From positions 1,108,899 through 1,172,898 of the forward strand of contig NZ_JALPRR010000002.1 of the NCBI RefSeq assembly GCF_023630205.1: 64,000 bases of DNA, read 5' to 3'. Made by a program: the position numbers and the translations under genes. This stretch comes from Pontibacter ruber (lineage in GTDB: Bacteria; Bacteroidota; Bacteroidia; Cytophagales; Hymenobacteraceae). The notes beneath the pieces were generated by a model, which made no database searches, was not told the origin of the DNA, and was given only the letters and a program-made list of their open reading frames with translations. Shown piece by piece: positions 29,218 to 38,246 of the stretch (position 1 is its first letter; the number at the start of each line of letters is the position of its first letter).

Positions 29218-29670
29218 TTACTTATTTGCCTTAGCACCAGCAACACCTTTTTCTTTGATGTTGGTCACAATGTACACATAAGCAGCACCGTCGGCCGCAT
29301 TAGAATGCACTGTGATTGATTTTTTCTGCTGACCTAATTTGCCTGCGCTGTTAAATTTAGCAGTTACAAATCCGGTCTTGCCTGGCATTACGGGCTCTTT
29401 CGTCCAGGCTGGCGTGGTGCAGCCGCAGGTTACGTCCACACGCTCGATTACGAGCGGCTGGTTGCCTGTGTTGGTGAACTTGAACGTGTGCTCCACCACA
29501 TCACCCTGCGTAATGTCGCCGAAGTTAAACTCTTTTTCTTCGAAGGTGATAGCTGCACCTGCTTTAGCTTGCTCCTGAGGTGCGGTAACCTGTGTTTTTG
29601 GTTGTTGCTGAGCCATAGTGCCACCGGCAACCATAGCCGCAAATGCGAACGATAAAAAGATCTTTTTCAT
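29218..29670 (-). CDS. DUF1573 secreted protein
   Basis: 150 residues. A signal peptide (MKKIFLSFAFAAMVAGGTMA) is followed by a DUF1573 immunoglobulin-like domain: EKEFNFGDITQGDVVEHTF, then the signature VERVDVTCGCTTPAW with its Cys-x-Cys pair. This Bacteroidota family is periplasmic, of unknown function, and often expressed strongly. A hairpin terminator lies directly after the gene. Confidence 0.92.
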   Translation of the reverse strand: MKKIFLSFAFAAMVAGGTMAQQQPKTQVTAPQEQAKAGAAITFEEKEFNFGDITQGDVVEHTFKFTNTGNQPLVIERVDVTCGCTTPAWTKEPVMPGKTGFVTAKFNSAGKLGQQKKSITVHSNAADGAAYVYIVTNIKEKGVAGAKANK

Positions 29671-29752
29671 GCTGTATAAAGGGTTATGATCTAATGCTAC
29701 GCTAATCTAAAGATTATAGTTTAACAACGCTTGTACGCCGTTGTTTCTTTTG

Positions 29753-31159
29753 TCAGCTAACTAATAATTGCGGATTAAAGTTCAGCAGGAACAGCTCTTC
29801 CGACGACCTTGTAAGTGCCGTATAAAGCCAGCGGGCAAACTCCTCGTTTACCATATCGTCTTTCAGAAAACCCTGGTCTACAAAAACGGCTTTCCATTGC
29901 CCACCCTGCGCTTTGTGGCAGGTCAGAGCGTAGGCAAACTTCACCTGCAGGGCATTCAGGTATGGGTTTTTCTTCAGTTCCTTGCTACGCTCACGCTTGT
30001 TCGGGATGTCCATGTAGTCCTGCAGCACCTCTTCGTACAACTTCTTGTTCTGGTCGGCTGGCAGCGCCGGCGCATCCGAATAAAGTGTATCGAGCATGAT
30101 CTTGACCTCCTGCTCCTCTGCATCCGGATAATCGACAAAACGAAGGCGCACATCGGCAAAACGGAAACCATACATGTCTTCGAAGCTGATGATCTTGGTG
30201 ATCTCCACGAAATCGCCGTTAGCCATAAAACCAATGTCCGAATCTTTGGGAAGCCAGAAGTAATTGTTCCGTACGATCATCAGGTAATCCCCCACCCCAA
30301 TCTCATCCTCTGAAAAGAAGATTCGGCGGCGGATGTGCTGGTTATACAGGTTAGCTGTTTTATTTGAGCGGCAGATAACAATGGAGTTCTCGATCCCAAA
30401 CTTGTCGTAGGCATACCGCAACCCATCCTCCAGCTTTTCGCCCGTCATTCTATACATGTCGCGCCAGCCTTTGGTGGTCAACTGTATCTCCAGTTTTTCC
30501 CCTCCCAACTGGTTGCGCAAGTTCGTTGCGTTCATCAGAATGCCCGAAGCTTCTGCCTGACGCATAACCTGTTTCATTTCGATCTCGCTTACCTTGCACT
30601 TAAAGTTATGCTTTAAGTAAGTGGACTCAAGCGATGGACTAATAGCCTGGTTAACAGGAGGTAGCTGTGCCGTGTCACCGATCAGTAAGAGCTTGTTGTT
30701 TTTTTTGTCGAACACATAGCTCAACAGGTCCTGCAGCAGCCCGTTCTCGCCAAAGCCACTCTCATCCGAGATCATGGAGGCCTCATCTACGATATAAAAG
30801 GTGCTTTCCGATTTATTCGGCTGCCTTGTAAAAGAGAGACCTTCGGAGTATGGATTGGCCGTTTGGCGGTAAATTTTTTTATGGATTGTAAAAGCAGGCT
30901 TGCCGCTGTAAGACGACATAACTTTAGCTGCTCGCCCGGTAGGTGCCAGCAGCACATACTTGTACCCGAACTTGTTCAGGATCTTTACCAGCGAAGTTAC
31001 CACGGTAGTTTTACCTGTACCGGCATACCCCTTCAGGAGAAATACCTGCCGTTCTTCCTCTTTGGAAAGTATAAACTCGTCGAGCTTCGCGAAAAGCCGT
31101 GCCTGGTCTTCGGTTGGTTCAAAAGGAAAACTGGTTCGCAGCGCTTCTACTGGACGCAT
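29753..31159 (-). CDS. RecD/Dda-like SF1B DNA helicase
   Basis: 468 residues. Walker A GYAGTGKTT, motif Ib region LLAPTGRAAKVM, Walker B YIVDEASMIS, motif III LLIGDTAQLPPV and the C-terminal UvrD_C_2 signature YALTCHKAQGGQW with YTALTRSSEEL. It resembles RecD2 and phage Dda helicases but lacks the long N-terminal region of RecD2. It probably unwinds DNA 5' to 3' during repair. Single-gene unit. Confidence 0.9.
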   Translation of the reverse strand: MRPVEALRTSFPFEPTEDQARLFAKLDEFILSKEEERQVFLLKGYAGTGKTTVVTSLVKILNKFGYKYVLLAPTGRAAKVMSSYSGKPAFTIHKKIYRQTANPYSEGLSFTRQPNKSESTFYIVDEASMISDESGFGENGLLQDLLSYVFDKKNNKLLLIGDTAQLPPVNQAISPSLESTYLKHNFKCKVSEIEMKQVMRQAEASGILMNATNLRNQLGGEKLEIQLTTKGWRDMYRMTGEKLEDGLRYAYDKFGIENSIVICRSNKTANLYNQHIRRRIFFSEDEIGVGDYLMIVRNNYFWLPKDSDIGFMANGDFVEITKIISFEDMYGFRFADVRLRFVDYPDAEEQEVKIMLDTLYSDAPALPADQNKKLYEEVLQDYMDIPNKRERSKELKKNPYLNALQVKFAYALTCHKAQGGQWKAVFVDQGFLKDDMVNEEFARWLYTALTRSSEELFLLNFNPQLLVS

Positions 31160-31304
31160 TTTATTAATTATGAATTATAAATGACGAATTACTAATGTAA
31201 TACAAAGTATAAAGCGGTCTGACTTATCTCGAATGTATACTTTGCAGCTACACTTCAACATTCAATAGCACAAGTATAGTTTAACTTTCCAACTCTTTAA
31301 CTCT

Positions 31305-31766
31305 CTAACTTTCTAACTTCCTTGCGATGTCTTCCGGGGTGATGGTGGCCATGGTAGTGGTAGCTTTGGCAATGAGCAAGGGCTGCTCCTCTCCTTTCAT
31401 TACGTATACTTCTGCCTCGCAGAAATTAAGCTTCCGTCCCTGCTTGATCACGTACCCTTTCGCCAACAACTTATCGCCCACGCCCGGATGAAAGTATGAT
31501 ACCTTGATTTCGGCGGTTACCACATGATGATCTTTCGGTACCAGGCTAACTGCCGCAAAGCCTGCTACAATATCGGCCAATGTTGCAATAACACCGCCGT
31601 GCGTAAAGCCTTTGTGTTGCTTGTGCCGCTGTTCCAGCAAAAGTTCCCCTTCAACGCGGCCAACTTCTATCTTTGTCACTTCAAAGCCCATGAGTTTCAT
31701 AAACTCCTGGCGCTCTAATTTTTCGCGAATATCCAGCTTAAAATCCGGATTAAACGTTTGTATCAT
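31305..31766 (-). CDS. PaaI-family hotdog-fold thioesterase
   Basis: 153 residues. One hotdog domain with the family signature KGFTHGGVIATLADIVAGFA and VTAEIKVSYFHPG. Members hydrolyse acyl-CoA or aryl-CoA thioesters, with a range of substrates. No phenylacetate genes are near, so the substrate is unknown. The gene is divergent from a NUDIX hydrolase. Confidence 0.88.
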   Translation of the reverse strand: MIQTFNPDFKLDIREKLERQEFMKLMGFEVTKIEVGRVEGELLLEQRHKQHKGFTHGGVIATLADIVAGFAAVSLVPKDHHVVTAEIKVSYFHPGVGDKLLAKGYVIKQGRKLNFCEAEVYVMKGEEQPLLIAKATTTMATITPEDIARKLES

Positions 31767-31802
31767 GCTGTAAAGCTACGACCAATACATTAGCTTAGCA
31801 AA

Positions 31803-32288
31803 ATGAAAAACCTTAACCCAAATATAGCTGCTTACACAGATAAAGTACGCGTTCGTGTGTGCGGCATTTGCATTGAGCAGAACAAATTGCTGCTGGTAAG
31901 GCACCAGGCTTCTGTGGGTAACAGCATGTTCTGGGCACCACCCGGCGGAGGACTAAATTACGGTGAAACGGTAGAGGATTGCCTGAAACGGGAGTTCCTG
32001 GAGGAGACAGGACTTCAGATCCAGGTTAACAGGTTCCTGTTCGTAAATGAGTTTCTACAAGAGCCGCTGCATGCCATAGAGCTTTTCTTCGAAGTAAGCA
32101 CAACCGGAGGAAGCCTTTTAACGGGTATAGATCCTGAAGCTACTGAGGAGAACCAGATCATAGAGCAGGTACAATTCCTTAGCCTCAAAGAAATACAGCA
32201 GGTACCTAAACAGGACCAGCACTGCATGTTGCATCACCTGTTGTCACTGGATGATCTGTTGGGCATGCCGCACCGGTTTTTAAGCTAA
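31803..32288 (+). CDS. NUDIX hydrolase
   Basis: 161 residues. The NUDIX box is complete: GGGLNYGETVEDCLKREF followed by LEETGLQI, holding the metal-binding glutamates. The upstream strand APPGGG is typical of the MutT-like group that hydrolyses nucleoside diphosphates linked to another moiety. The substrate cannot be inferred. Confidence 0.9.
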   Translation: MKNLNPNIAAYTDKVRVRVCGICIEQNKLLLVRHQASVGNSMFWAPPGGGLNYGETVEDCLKREFLEETGLQIQVNRFLFVNEFLQEPLHAIELFFEVSTTGGSLLTGIDPEATEENQIIEQVQFLSLKEIQQVPKQDQHCMLHHLLSLDDLLGMPHRFLS

Positions 32289-32385
32289 CGTCTGCTGCCG
32301 GATATGGTATATTTTTTTTATACTTGCAGGATAGCAATGCATCACTACCCTGATGTTGCAGCTATAAACAAGCACCTTCTATACT

Positions 32386-33273
32386 TTGAACACAAGCAGC
32401 ACACACTTCCGGCTGGCGCACAAAATTTACGACGAGGCATTTAAGCCCTCGCAAGCGCCCTCATGCAACCTTTACCTCTATGTAAGCCCCAAGTTTATCC
32501 GGGTGGGTGTGGCTGATATGAGCCGAAACAAGTTTGTAGCGCTGGAAGATTATGAACTGATCTCTGTTTTCACGCCGGTGCAATTATCGGAGCAATTGAG
32601 CTTGATTGCAGAAGGCAGCTCGCTTTTACAGGATCATCGCTGGCAAACGGTACGGGTGTCTATCAGCAACCAGCATTTTACACTTGTACCGGAAACGCTT
32701 TTTGACCCGGCCCACCAATCGGATTACCTGCGCCTGCACAGCGAGTTCAGCTCACAGGAAGACGTAGTGCTGAACTACAAGCACAATGGCTTAGAAGCCG
32801 TTAATATATTTGCTGTGGAAGGTGTTGTGTACCGAATGGTACAGAGCCTGTTCCCGGAGCGACCTGTGCAGTTTGTGCACCTGACCAGCACGTTGATAGG
32901 AAGCGTTATGCACCAGTTTGGTCCTAATACCGAGCGCAACCTTGCCATTTACGTGGAGCGGAACTATGTTACCGTTTTGGTGGTGAGCGATCAGGGGCTG
33001 GAATTCTGCAATATATTTCACTACCTAAGCCCGGAAGATTTTATTTACTACATCATCTTTGTGATGCAGGAGCAAAAGATGAATCCGGAACAAGGCACAA
33101 TTACTGTCTGGGGCGATATCACCCACGACTCCAGCTTATTCTCTATTCTGCAGAAATACATACGGCACGTTCGGTTCGGCAAAAAACCAATAGATGTTGA
33201 GTATAGCTATAAATTCAACGATCTGTTCGAGCATCGGTACTTTGAGATCTACAGCCTACATTTTTGCGAGTAG
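32386..33273 (+). CDS. DUF3822 protein
   Basis: 295 residues from a TTG start directly after an overlapping TATACTTTG word. DUF3822 is a Bacteroidota family with an unknown role, usually found next to rsmD and coaD. That context is kept here in part, since coaD follows 142 bp downstream; no rsmD lies between. The fold seems mixed alpha/beta (LYLYVSPKFIRVGVADMSRN; NLAIYVERNYVTVLVVS), which looks similar to an actin-like ATPase core, but no nucleotide motif is certain. Confidence 0.82.
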   Translation: MNTSSTHFRLAHKIYDEAFKPSQAPSCNLYLYVSPKFIRVGVADMSRNKFVALEDYELISVFTPVQLSEQLSLIAEGSSLLQDHRWQTVRVSISNQHFTLVPETLFDPAHQSDYLRLHSEFSSQEDVVLNYKHNGLEAVNIFAVEGVVYRMVQSLFPERPVQFVHLTSTLIGSVMHQFGPNTERNLAIYVERNYVTVLVVSDQGLEFCNIFHYLSPEDFIYYIIFVMQEQKMNPEQGTITVWGDITHDSSLFSILQKYIRHVRFGKKPIDVEYSYKFNDLFEHRYFEIYSLHFCE

Positions 33274-33415
33274 TGAAAAATGTAGGCGTATTAAATGAGT
33301 GATGGGAGATTCTATATTAACCTATCGTACCGTTCATTTATCTCAATATGATTCTCTATAGTATAAACCACACCTACTTACTCATTCAGTTAATCACTCA
33401 TTCAAAACTTATAAT

Positions 33416-33892
33416 ATGAAACGTATTGCTCTGTTCCCGGGCTCTTTCGACCCTTTTACCAATGGCCACCTGGATGTGGTATTGAGAGGAGCTTCGCTTT
33501 TTGATGAGGTAATCATTGCTATTGGCAACAACAGCAGCAAGCAGCGCTATATACCCGTAGAGCGCATGATTGATGTGATAGCAGATCTGTTTAAGGACAA
33601 TCCAAATATAACGGTACAGGCTTACAAAGGATTAACTGCTGAGTTTGCCAGAACAGTTGGTGCGAAGTTTTTGCTCCGTGGCCTGCGCAATACCACCGAC
33701 TTCGAGTATGAAAACACTATTGCGCAAGCCAACCGCCACGTAAATAACGAGCTCGAGACCGTTTTTCTGATCACTTCACCCCCACTGGCGGCCATCAGCT
33801 CGTCAATTATCCGGGAAATTCACCGCTTTGGCGGCAACGTAGATGATTTTATACCTTTCCCGATTTCAGCGATTGTAGATAGTGCCGGATAA
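33416..33892 (+). CDS. coaD: Phosphopantetheine adenylyltransferase
   Basis: 158 residues, the normal length. The nucleotidyltransferase motif GSFDPFTNGHLDVV (9-22) and the C-terminal ISSSIIRE motif are present, with LLRGLRNTTDFEYE in between. CoaD adds AMP to phosphopantetheine in the penultimate step of CoA synthesis. Its last 44 bp overlap, on the opposite strand, the 3' end of a NUDIX gene. Confidence 0.97.
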   Translation: MKRIALFPGSFDPFTNGHLDVVLRGASLFDEVIIAIGNNSSKQRYIPVERMIDVIADLFKDNPNITVQAYKGLTAEFARTVGAKFLLRGLRNTTDFEYENTIAQANRHVNNELETVFLITSPPLAAISSSIIREIHRFGGNVDDFIPFPISAIVDSAG

Positions 33893-34529
33893 CAAAAGAA
33901 ATAGACGTATACGCCTTCGGTAACACTTCCAGTACTTCTTCCGGTGTCATCCAGCGAACTTCCTCGATAAACTCCTCGGCCTGTGGCTTCATCAGGCTGT
34001 CATCAGTGCAGTTCATCAGGTACCAGGTAGTCTTTTTCAGGATCTTGTTGCCCTTATAAGCATATGAGTGCCAGGTTTTTGGCAGCTTGTCCAGAATCTC
34101 CACTTTAATGTTACACTCCTCTTCAACCTCGCGCAGGGCCCCCTCTTCTACATCCTCTTTCTTGTTGAGCTTGCCTTTCGGAAGGTCCCAGGTACCTAAG
34201 CGATAGATCATCAGGATTTTGCCTTCCTTCACTACCAGGCCTCCGGCAGCTTTGATGATCTTAAACTGATCTTTCAGGTGTAGGATCAGTTTTTTCTTTT
34301 TAGCGGTAACCAGCGTCAGCGAGCTCAGCTTCTTCAGCTTTTTGACTTCCATCAGCCGTACCAGCTTGTCAATTAGCGGGATATCCGCATCCCGGAAAAG
34401 CACATCGCCCACAAGATCCTTGGAAGAGAAATGGTCATCAGCGTCCATTACCACGTCGTAATGGTGCCTGTATACCTTCTCATTCGACTTTTTAAGGATC
34501 AGGGGAATATCGTTAATGAAAACGTTCAT
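33849..34529 (-). CDS. NUDIX-domain protein with N-terminal extension
   Basis: 226 residues. About 90 N-terminal residues of unassigned fold (MNVFINDIPLILKK) precede a NUDIX domain with the box GKLNKKEDVEEGALREVEEE and CNIK. The C-terminal part contains EEVRWMTPEEVLEVL, usual for this family. The N-terminal region may recognise the substrate or another protein. The 3' end overlaps coaD by 44 bp in convergent orientation. Confidence 0.87.
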   Translation of the reverse strand: MNVFINDIPLILKKSNEKVYRHHYDVVMDADDHFSSKDLVGDVLFRDADIPLIDKLVRLMEVKKLKKLSSLTLVTAKKKKLILHLKDQFKIIKAAGGLVVKEGKILMIYRLGTWDLPKGKLNKKEDVEEGALREVEEECNIKVEILDKLPKTWHSYAYKGNKILKKTTWYLMNCTDDSLMKPQAEEFIEEVRWMTPEEVLEVLPKAYTSISFVIRHYLQSLKSGKV

Positions 34530-34637
34530 GGGTTTAGGTGCTCTTTATAAAGAATGAAATTATACAAATCAATAAATAAATCTACGCAAACAAAACACAG
34601 GGGCTCAAAAAGGTTGAATATTTATGTAAATTCGCTC

Positions 34638-35276
34638 ATGGATTCTACTACTACAGCACATCAGGTAGCCTCTTTCCTGCTGGAAACAGAGGCCGTAAAG
34701 CTTAGACCGGAGCAGCCGTTCAAATGGAGCTCGGGCTGGAACTCACCTATTTACTGCGACAACCGCGTAACCCTTTCGTTTCCGTACATCCGCAGCTACA
34801 TCAAAGATGCGTTGGCGGCTCTTATTAGAGAGCATTATACGGAAGCCGAAGCGATTGCGGGTGTGGCTACAGCAGGCATCGCTCAGGGTGCCCTTGTGGC
34901 CGACCTGTTGGAGATGCCTTTTTTATACGTGCGTCCGCAGCCTAAAAGCCACGGCATGGGTAACCAAATAGAAGGCCGATTGTTGCCAGGGCAAAGAGTA
35001 GTGCTCGTGGAAGACCTGATCTCTACGGGGGGTAGTTCCCTGAAAGCTGCCGAAGCCGTTAAAGCAGCCGGTGGCGAAGTGGTAGGTATGGTAGCCATTT
35101 TCACGTATGGCTTCCCGGTAGCAGAAGAAAATTTCCGTAAAGCAGGTATCCCATTGTACTGCCTGAGCAATTATAACGCACTTACAGAAGCAGCACTTGC
35201 TAATGGCTATATACCTGAAAGTGCTATGGAAGCACTCGCCAGATGGCGTGAGTCTCCGGAAACCTGGGGTGTTTAG
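34638..35276 (+). CDS. pyrE: Orotate phosphoribosyltransferase
   Basis: 212 residues from ATG 34638. The PRPP-binding motif VVLVEDLISTGGSS is present, with FKWSSGWNSPIYCDNR near the start and the flexible catalytic loop region KSHGMGNQIEGR. PyrE makes OMP from orotate and PRPP in pyrimidine synthesis. An upstream in-frame ATG at 34554 would add 28 residues that look non-homologous (lysine- and serine-rich), so the shorter start is chosen. A strong terminator follows. Confidence 0.95.
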   Translation: MDSTTTAHQVASFLLETEAVKLRPEQPFKWSSGWNSPIYCDNRVTLSFPYIRSYIKDALAALIREHYTEAEAIAGVATAGIAQGALVADLLEMPFLYVRPQPKSHGMGNQIEGRLLPGQRVVLVEDLISTGGSSLKAAEAVKAAGGEVVGMVAIFTYGFPVAEENFRKAGIPLYCLSNYNALTEAALANGYIPESAMEALARWRESPETWGV

Positions 35277-35300
35277 TTAACTGAAAATAAGTATTAGAGG

Positions 35301-35334
35301 GGAGATGAAGCAAAAGCTTCATCTCCTTTTGTTT
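35301..35334 (+). terminator. Rho-independent terminator of pyrE
   Basis: A perfect 11-bp stem (GGAGATGAAGC / GCTTCATCTCC) with AAAA loop and a T-rich tail, 24 bp after the stop codon. Confidence 0.92.
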
Positions 35335-35449
35335 TACAGCCTATTGTTTGATTGCAGCTGTCGGATTGTTTCATCTTTATTCTCTCCTTTTACTGGCTAC
35401 TCTTGAGCTGCGAACTTAAGAGAGGTTTGATCTTTTACAGATTTAAGTA

Positions 35450-35820
35450 TAAACCTGCCTCTCCCGAGTGGGGAATTCTGCCTTTGCTTTAGCTGGAATT
35501 ATACTTTCATAGTTGTTCCTGTTGTCAAACCACTCCTGCCCCTCAGAGCTACGCTCGCTAGCATCGAACTCGCTTTCTTGCTAGTTTAAGGAGGGGAACT
35601 CTGACTCTGCTATACATCAAGTATAAGTTTTATAGTTGCTGCTGGTCATCCCCCTACCCCCTTCAAAGGGGATTTTTTCTGCTTCTGCTATCTTTAATGT
35701 CATCCTGTAAGGATCTTGTGGGCTGGGAGGTTAAGCCTTTGCTTTAACACACCCCTGCCCCTCTCAAGAGGGGAATCTTTGCTTTTGCTATGTACAAAGT
35801 ATAAGTTTCATAGCTGCAGG
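35450..35820 (+). repeat. Four degenerate copies of an interspersed repeat
   Basis: Units beginning near 35453, 35522, 35644 and 35745 share a common order: a C-rich run (of the CCTGCCCCTC kind), a G-rich answer (GAGGGGAA), TCTGCTTTTGCTA and finally a TATAAGTTTCATAGTTGC-like end. The C-rich and G-rich parts can pair. Lengths differ because of insertions. No frame crosses the block. The fourth unit is also the left end of the larger repeat A. Confidence 0.7.
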
Positions 35821-36025
35821 TATAGCGCGGACAGGTCGCGACCTATCCCTACACAAGGCTCCTGTTGCATAGTGGCTTACGAAGCAGTGTCTTTTCCTGT
35901 CCTTGGGTTGAGCGCCTTTGATTTGTTGCGGTGCTGAGCGACAGCGAAGCAGCCTGCAGGCGCAGCCGATGGCAGCTTCAAATCAACAGCGCGATGCCCA
36001 AGGACGAGGCCCCGCGGCCGTGAGC
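35751..36025 (+). repeat. Interspersed repeat, copy A
   Basis: About 275 bp that matches, in reverse complement, the block at 42347-42640. The best-matching parts are the outer ones: the GGACAGGTCGCGACCTATCC palindrome with about 100 bp next to it, and a segment around GAGGCCCCGCGGCC at the other end. The central part has diverged. It is non-coding. Confidence 0.8.
35899..36005. repeat. 107-nt foldback inside repeat A
   Basis: Outer arms GTCCTTGGG (35899-35907) and CCCAAGGAC (35997-36005) pair perfectly. GCGC pairs with GCGC further in, then TTGATTTG (35918-35925) with CAAATCAA (35979-35986). This would make one long imperfect hairpin at the RNA or cruciform level. Confidence 0.7.
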
Positions 36026-36229
36026 AAACCAAAGTATGAAATGAAACAATAGCCTTTGTAAGACTGAGGAAACAAGTAGCTACGAAGCAAAGGCTTGCCG
36101 GCAACAAGTATAAACTTCAGCTATAGAACTGTATCAGATTTCTCGCTCTGCTCGAAATGACAGAAGTAAATTTGGTAACTTCAAATACCGTATTTCTGTA
36201 CCTTTATCTGCAGTATAAAACTCAATAGC

Positions 36230-36727
36230 ATGAAAATAGGCCTCCTCTCCGATACCCATGGTTATGTAGATGATCAGATATTGCGTTTGCTCGGCGACCG
36301 CGATGAGATCTGGCATGCCGGAGATTTCGGGACCCTGGAAGTTTCGGAAAAGCTTAGCGAGGTTGCTCCCCTTCGTGGTGTATATGGCAACATCGATGAC
36401 AAGGACATCCGGCTGATCCACCCGAAAGTACTTCGGTTTAACGCCAATGGACTGGAAGTTCTCATGACCCACATTGGAAGTTACCCGGGTAAGTATCATC
36501 CAGATATCAGGCAGGAGATCAAAACGAACCCACCCCAGCTATTTATCACAGGTCACTCTCATATCTTGAAGGTTATGACAGATAAGAGCCTGCACAACCT
36601 GTTGCACATCAATCCGGGGGCGGCTGGGAAGCACGGCTTCCACAAGATCAGAACCATGGTGCGGTTTAATGTAGAGGAAGGTCAGGTACGTGACCTGCAG
36701 GTAATTGAGCTTGGCAAAAGGGCATAA
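36230..36727 (+). CDS. YfcE/MJ0936-type metallophosphodiesterase
   Basis: 165 residues. Metal-binding motifs of calcineurin-like enzymes: LLSDTHG (5-11), WHAGDFG (28-34), GNID (53-56) and GHSHILKV. The protein is a compact single-domain phosphodiesterase of the YfcE group, which hydrolyses model phosphodiesters; the natural substrate is unknown. It is immediately preceded by the repeat-rich non-coding block. Confidence 0.93.
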   Translation: MKIGLLSDTHGYVDDQILRLLGDRDEIWHAGDFGTLEVSEKLSEVAPLRGVYGNIDDKDIRLIHPKVLRFNANGLEVLMTHIGSYPGKYHPDIRQEIKTNPPQLFITGHSHILKVMTDKSLHNLLHINPGAAGKHGFHKIRTMVRFNVEEGQVRDLQVIELGKRA

Positions 36728-36833
36728 AAAAAGCGTGCCTGCGAGGCAAGCACACTTTGAAATCTTTTGAAAACCCGCCAACCGAAGCTTTCACAGCGTT
36801 GGCAGGCAGATGGTTTACTTAACCGTAATAAGA

Positions 36834-37016
36834 TTACTCAGCTGAAGCTTCTTCTACCTTCTGGTTTTTAGGGGCTTCGCCGAACTGAGCACGCAGCTCG
36901 TCCATGTCAACATTCTTGATAACAGGCGTTAACAACAATTGCTTAATTCTGGCTACTTTGTTGTTTGCTCTTGCCTTATTTTTACGGTCTTTTCTTTTAA
37001 GTCTAGTAACTCCCAT
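36834..37016 (-). CDS. Small basic protein, conserved-looking
   Basis: 60 residues: a strongly basic first half (MGVTRLKRKDRKNKARANNK) and an acidic C-terminus (KVEEASAE). It has its own -7 promoter box and Bacteroidota-like codon use, so it is probably real. The composition resembles ribosome- or RNA-associated small proteins, but I do not recognise a named family. It is divergent from the threonine aldolase gene. Confidence 0.75.
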   Translation of the reverse strand: MGVTRLKRKDRKNKARANNKVARIKQLLLTPVIKNVDMDELRAQFGEAPKNQKVEEASAE

Positions 37017-37041
37017 CGTTGCAATTTTTAAATTTGAAGGG

Positions 37042-37049
37042 CAAAATTA
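37042..37049 (-). promoter_or_regulatory. -7 box (TAATTTTG on the minus strand)
   Basis: Matches the Bacteroidota TAnnTTTG consensus, 25 bp upstream of the small basic protein start. A TTTG at 14-bp spacing is too close to be a good -33 element. Confidence 0.5.
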
Positions 37050-37095
37050 AGTTTTTATTTTTACAAAGTAAAGTATTTATAGAATCAAATTACTC

Positions 37096-38139
37096 ATGCA
37101 AATAACAGATTTAAGATCCGATACCGTTACCCGGCCCACTCCTGAGATGCTAAGCGCCATGTTTGCAGCCAAAGTAGGTGACGATGTGTATGCCGAAGAC
37201 CCAACTATAAATGAGTTGGAGCAGAAAGCAGCTGCCATGTTTGGTATGGAGGCTGGCCTCTTCTGCCCTTCCGGTACCATGACAAACCAGATCTCCATCA
37301 AAGCGCATACAGAGCCCATGACAGAAGTGATCTGCGATATTACCTCGCATATCTACCAGTATGAAGGCGGCGGCATCATGTATAACTCCATGGCTTCTGT
37401 TGCCCTGGTGCATGGCAACCGTGGTAAAATGACTCCGGCTCAGGTAGAGGCACATTTCCGTCCTTTGGATAACGTGCACTATCCGCCAACCAGGTTGGTA
37501 TCGCTGGAGAACACCTGCAACAAGGGTGGCGGTGCTTATTATACGATCGAAGAAATTGCTGCCATTTCTGAAGTATGCAAGCGCCACAACCTGCCCCTGC
37601 ACCTGGATGGAGCCCGTGTATTTAACGCATTGGTAGCTTCCGGCAACAAGGCGAAAGATTATGGTTTATACTTCGACAGCATCTCTGTTTGCCTTTCAAA
37701 AGGCTTGGGTGCGCCGGTAGGCTCTGTTCTGCTCGGCAGCAAAGATTTCATCAAGAAGTCGCGCCGCATCCGTAAAGTACTCGGTGGCGGTATGCGCCAG
37801 GCAGGTTACCTGGCAGCAGCCGGCATTTATGCACTGGATAATAACATCGAGCGCTTGCAGGAGGATCACCGCAAAGCCAAAGCCCTGGAAGAAACGTTGC
37901 TACAGGCGGATTATGTGGAGAGCGTGCTTCCGGTAGAAACGAACATCGTTATTTTTAAGCTGAACGAGAAGTATAAAGACCTTGACTTTGTAGCAGCCCT
38001 TGATGAACAAAACATCCGTGCCTCAAGCTTCGGACCGCAGATGATCCGCTTTGTAACGCACCTTGATATAACTGAGGAAATGTTGCAGCATACGCTACAG
38101 GTACTGCACTCGCTGAGCAAGCAGCAGGTAGAAGTATAA
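37096..38139 (+). CDS. ltaE: Low-specificity L-threonine aldolase
   Basis: 347 residues, a fold-type I PLP enzyme. The PLP lysine is Lys202 in VCLSKGLGAPVGS. Supporting motifs: LRSDTVTRPTPEM at the start, VGDDVYAEDPTINELE, LENTCNKGGG and LHLDGAR. It splits L-threonine (and allo-threonine) to glycine and acetaldehyde. Length and motif order are normal. Confidence 0.95.
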   Translation: MQITDLRSDTVTRPTPEMLSAMFAAKVGDDVYAEDPTINELEQKAAAMFGMEAGLFCPSGTMTNQISIKAHTEPMTEVICDITSHIYQYEGGGIMYNSMASVALVHGNRGKMTPAQVEAHFRPLDNVHYPPTRLVSLENTCNKGGGAYYTIEEIAAISEVCKRHNLPLHLDGARVFNALVASGNKAKDYGLYFDSISVCLSKGLGAPVGSVLLGSKDFIKKSRRIRKVLGGGMRQAGYLAAAGIYALDNNIERLQEDHRKAKALEETLLQADYVESVLPVETNIVIFKLNEKYKDLDFVAALDEQNIRASSFGPQMIRFVTHLDITEEMLQHTLQVLHSLSKQQVEV

Positions 38140-38246
38140 AATTAATTTCCTGCCCCTGCCTTCGGCAATTTATCAAAGTAGCTGTAGGAGGGGTAGGTTA
38201 TGTATACTTTGTCGATCCTTTCAGCCCACCCAATCCATATAAAACT

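Noticed and set aside
32380..32388. TATACTTTG words as -7 promoter boxes
   Set aside because: The Bacteroidota consensus has exactly two bases between TA and TTTG; this word gives one or three, and it is found everywhere including within genes.
35716..36107. Short open frames on both strands in the repeat block
   Set aside because: They run through repeat words and hairpins and have no protein-like features.
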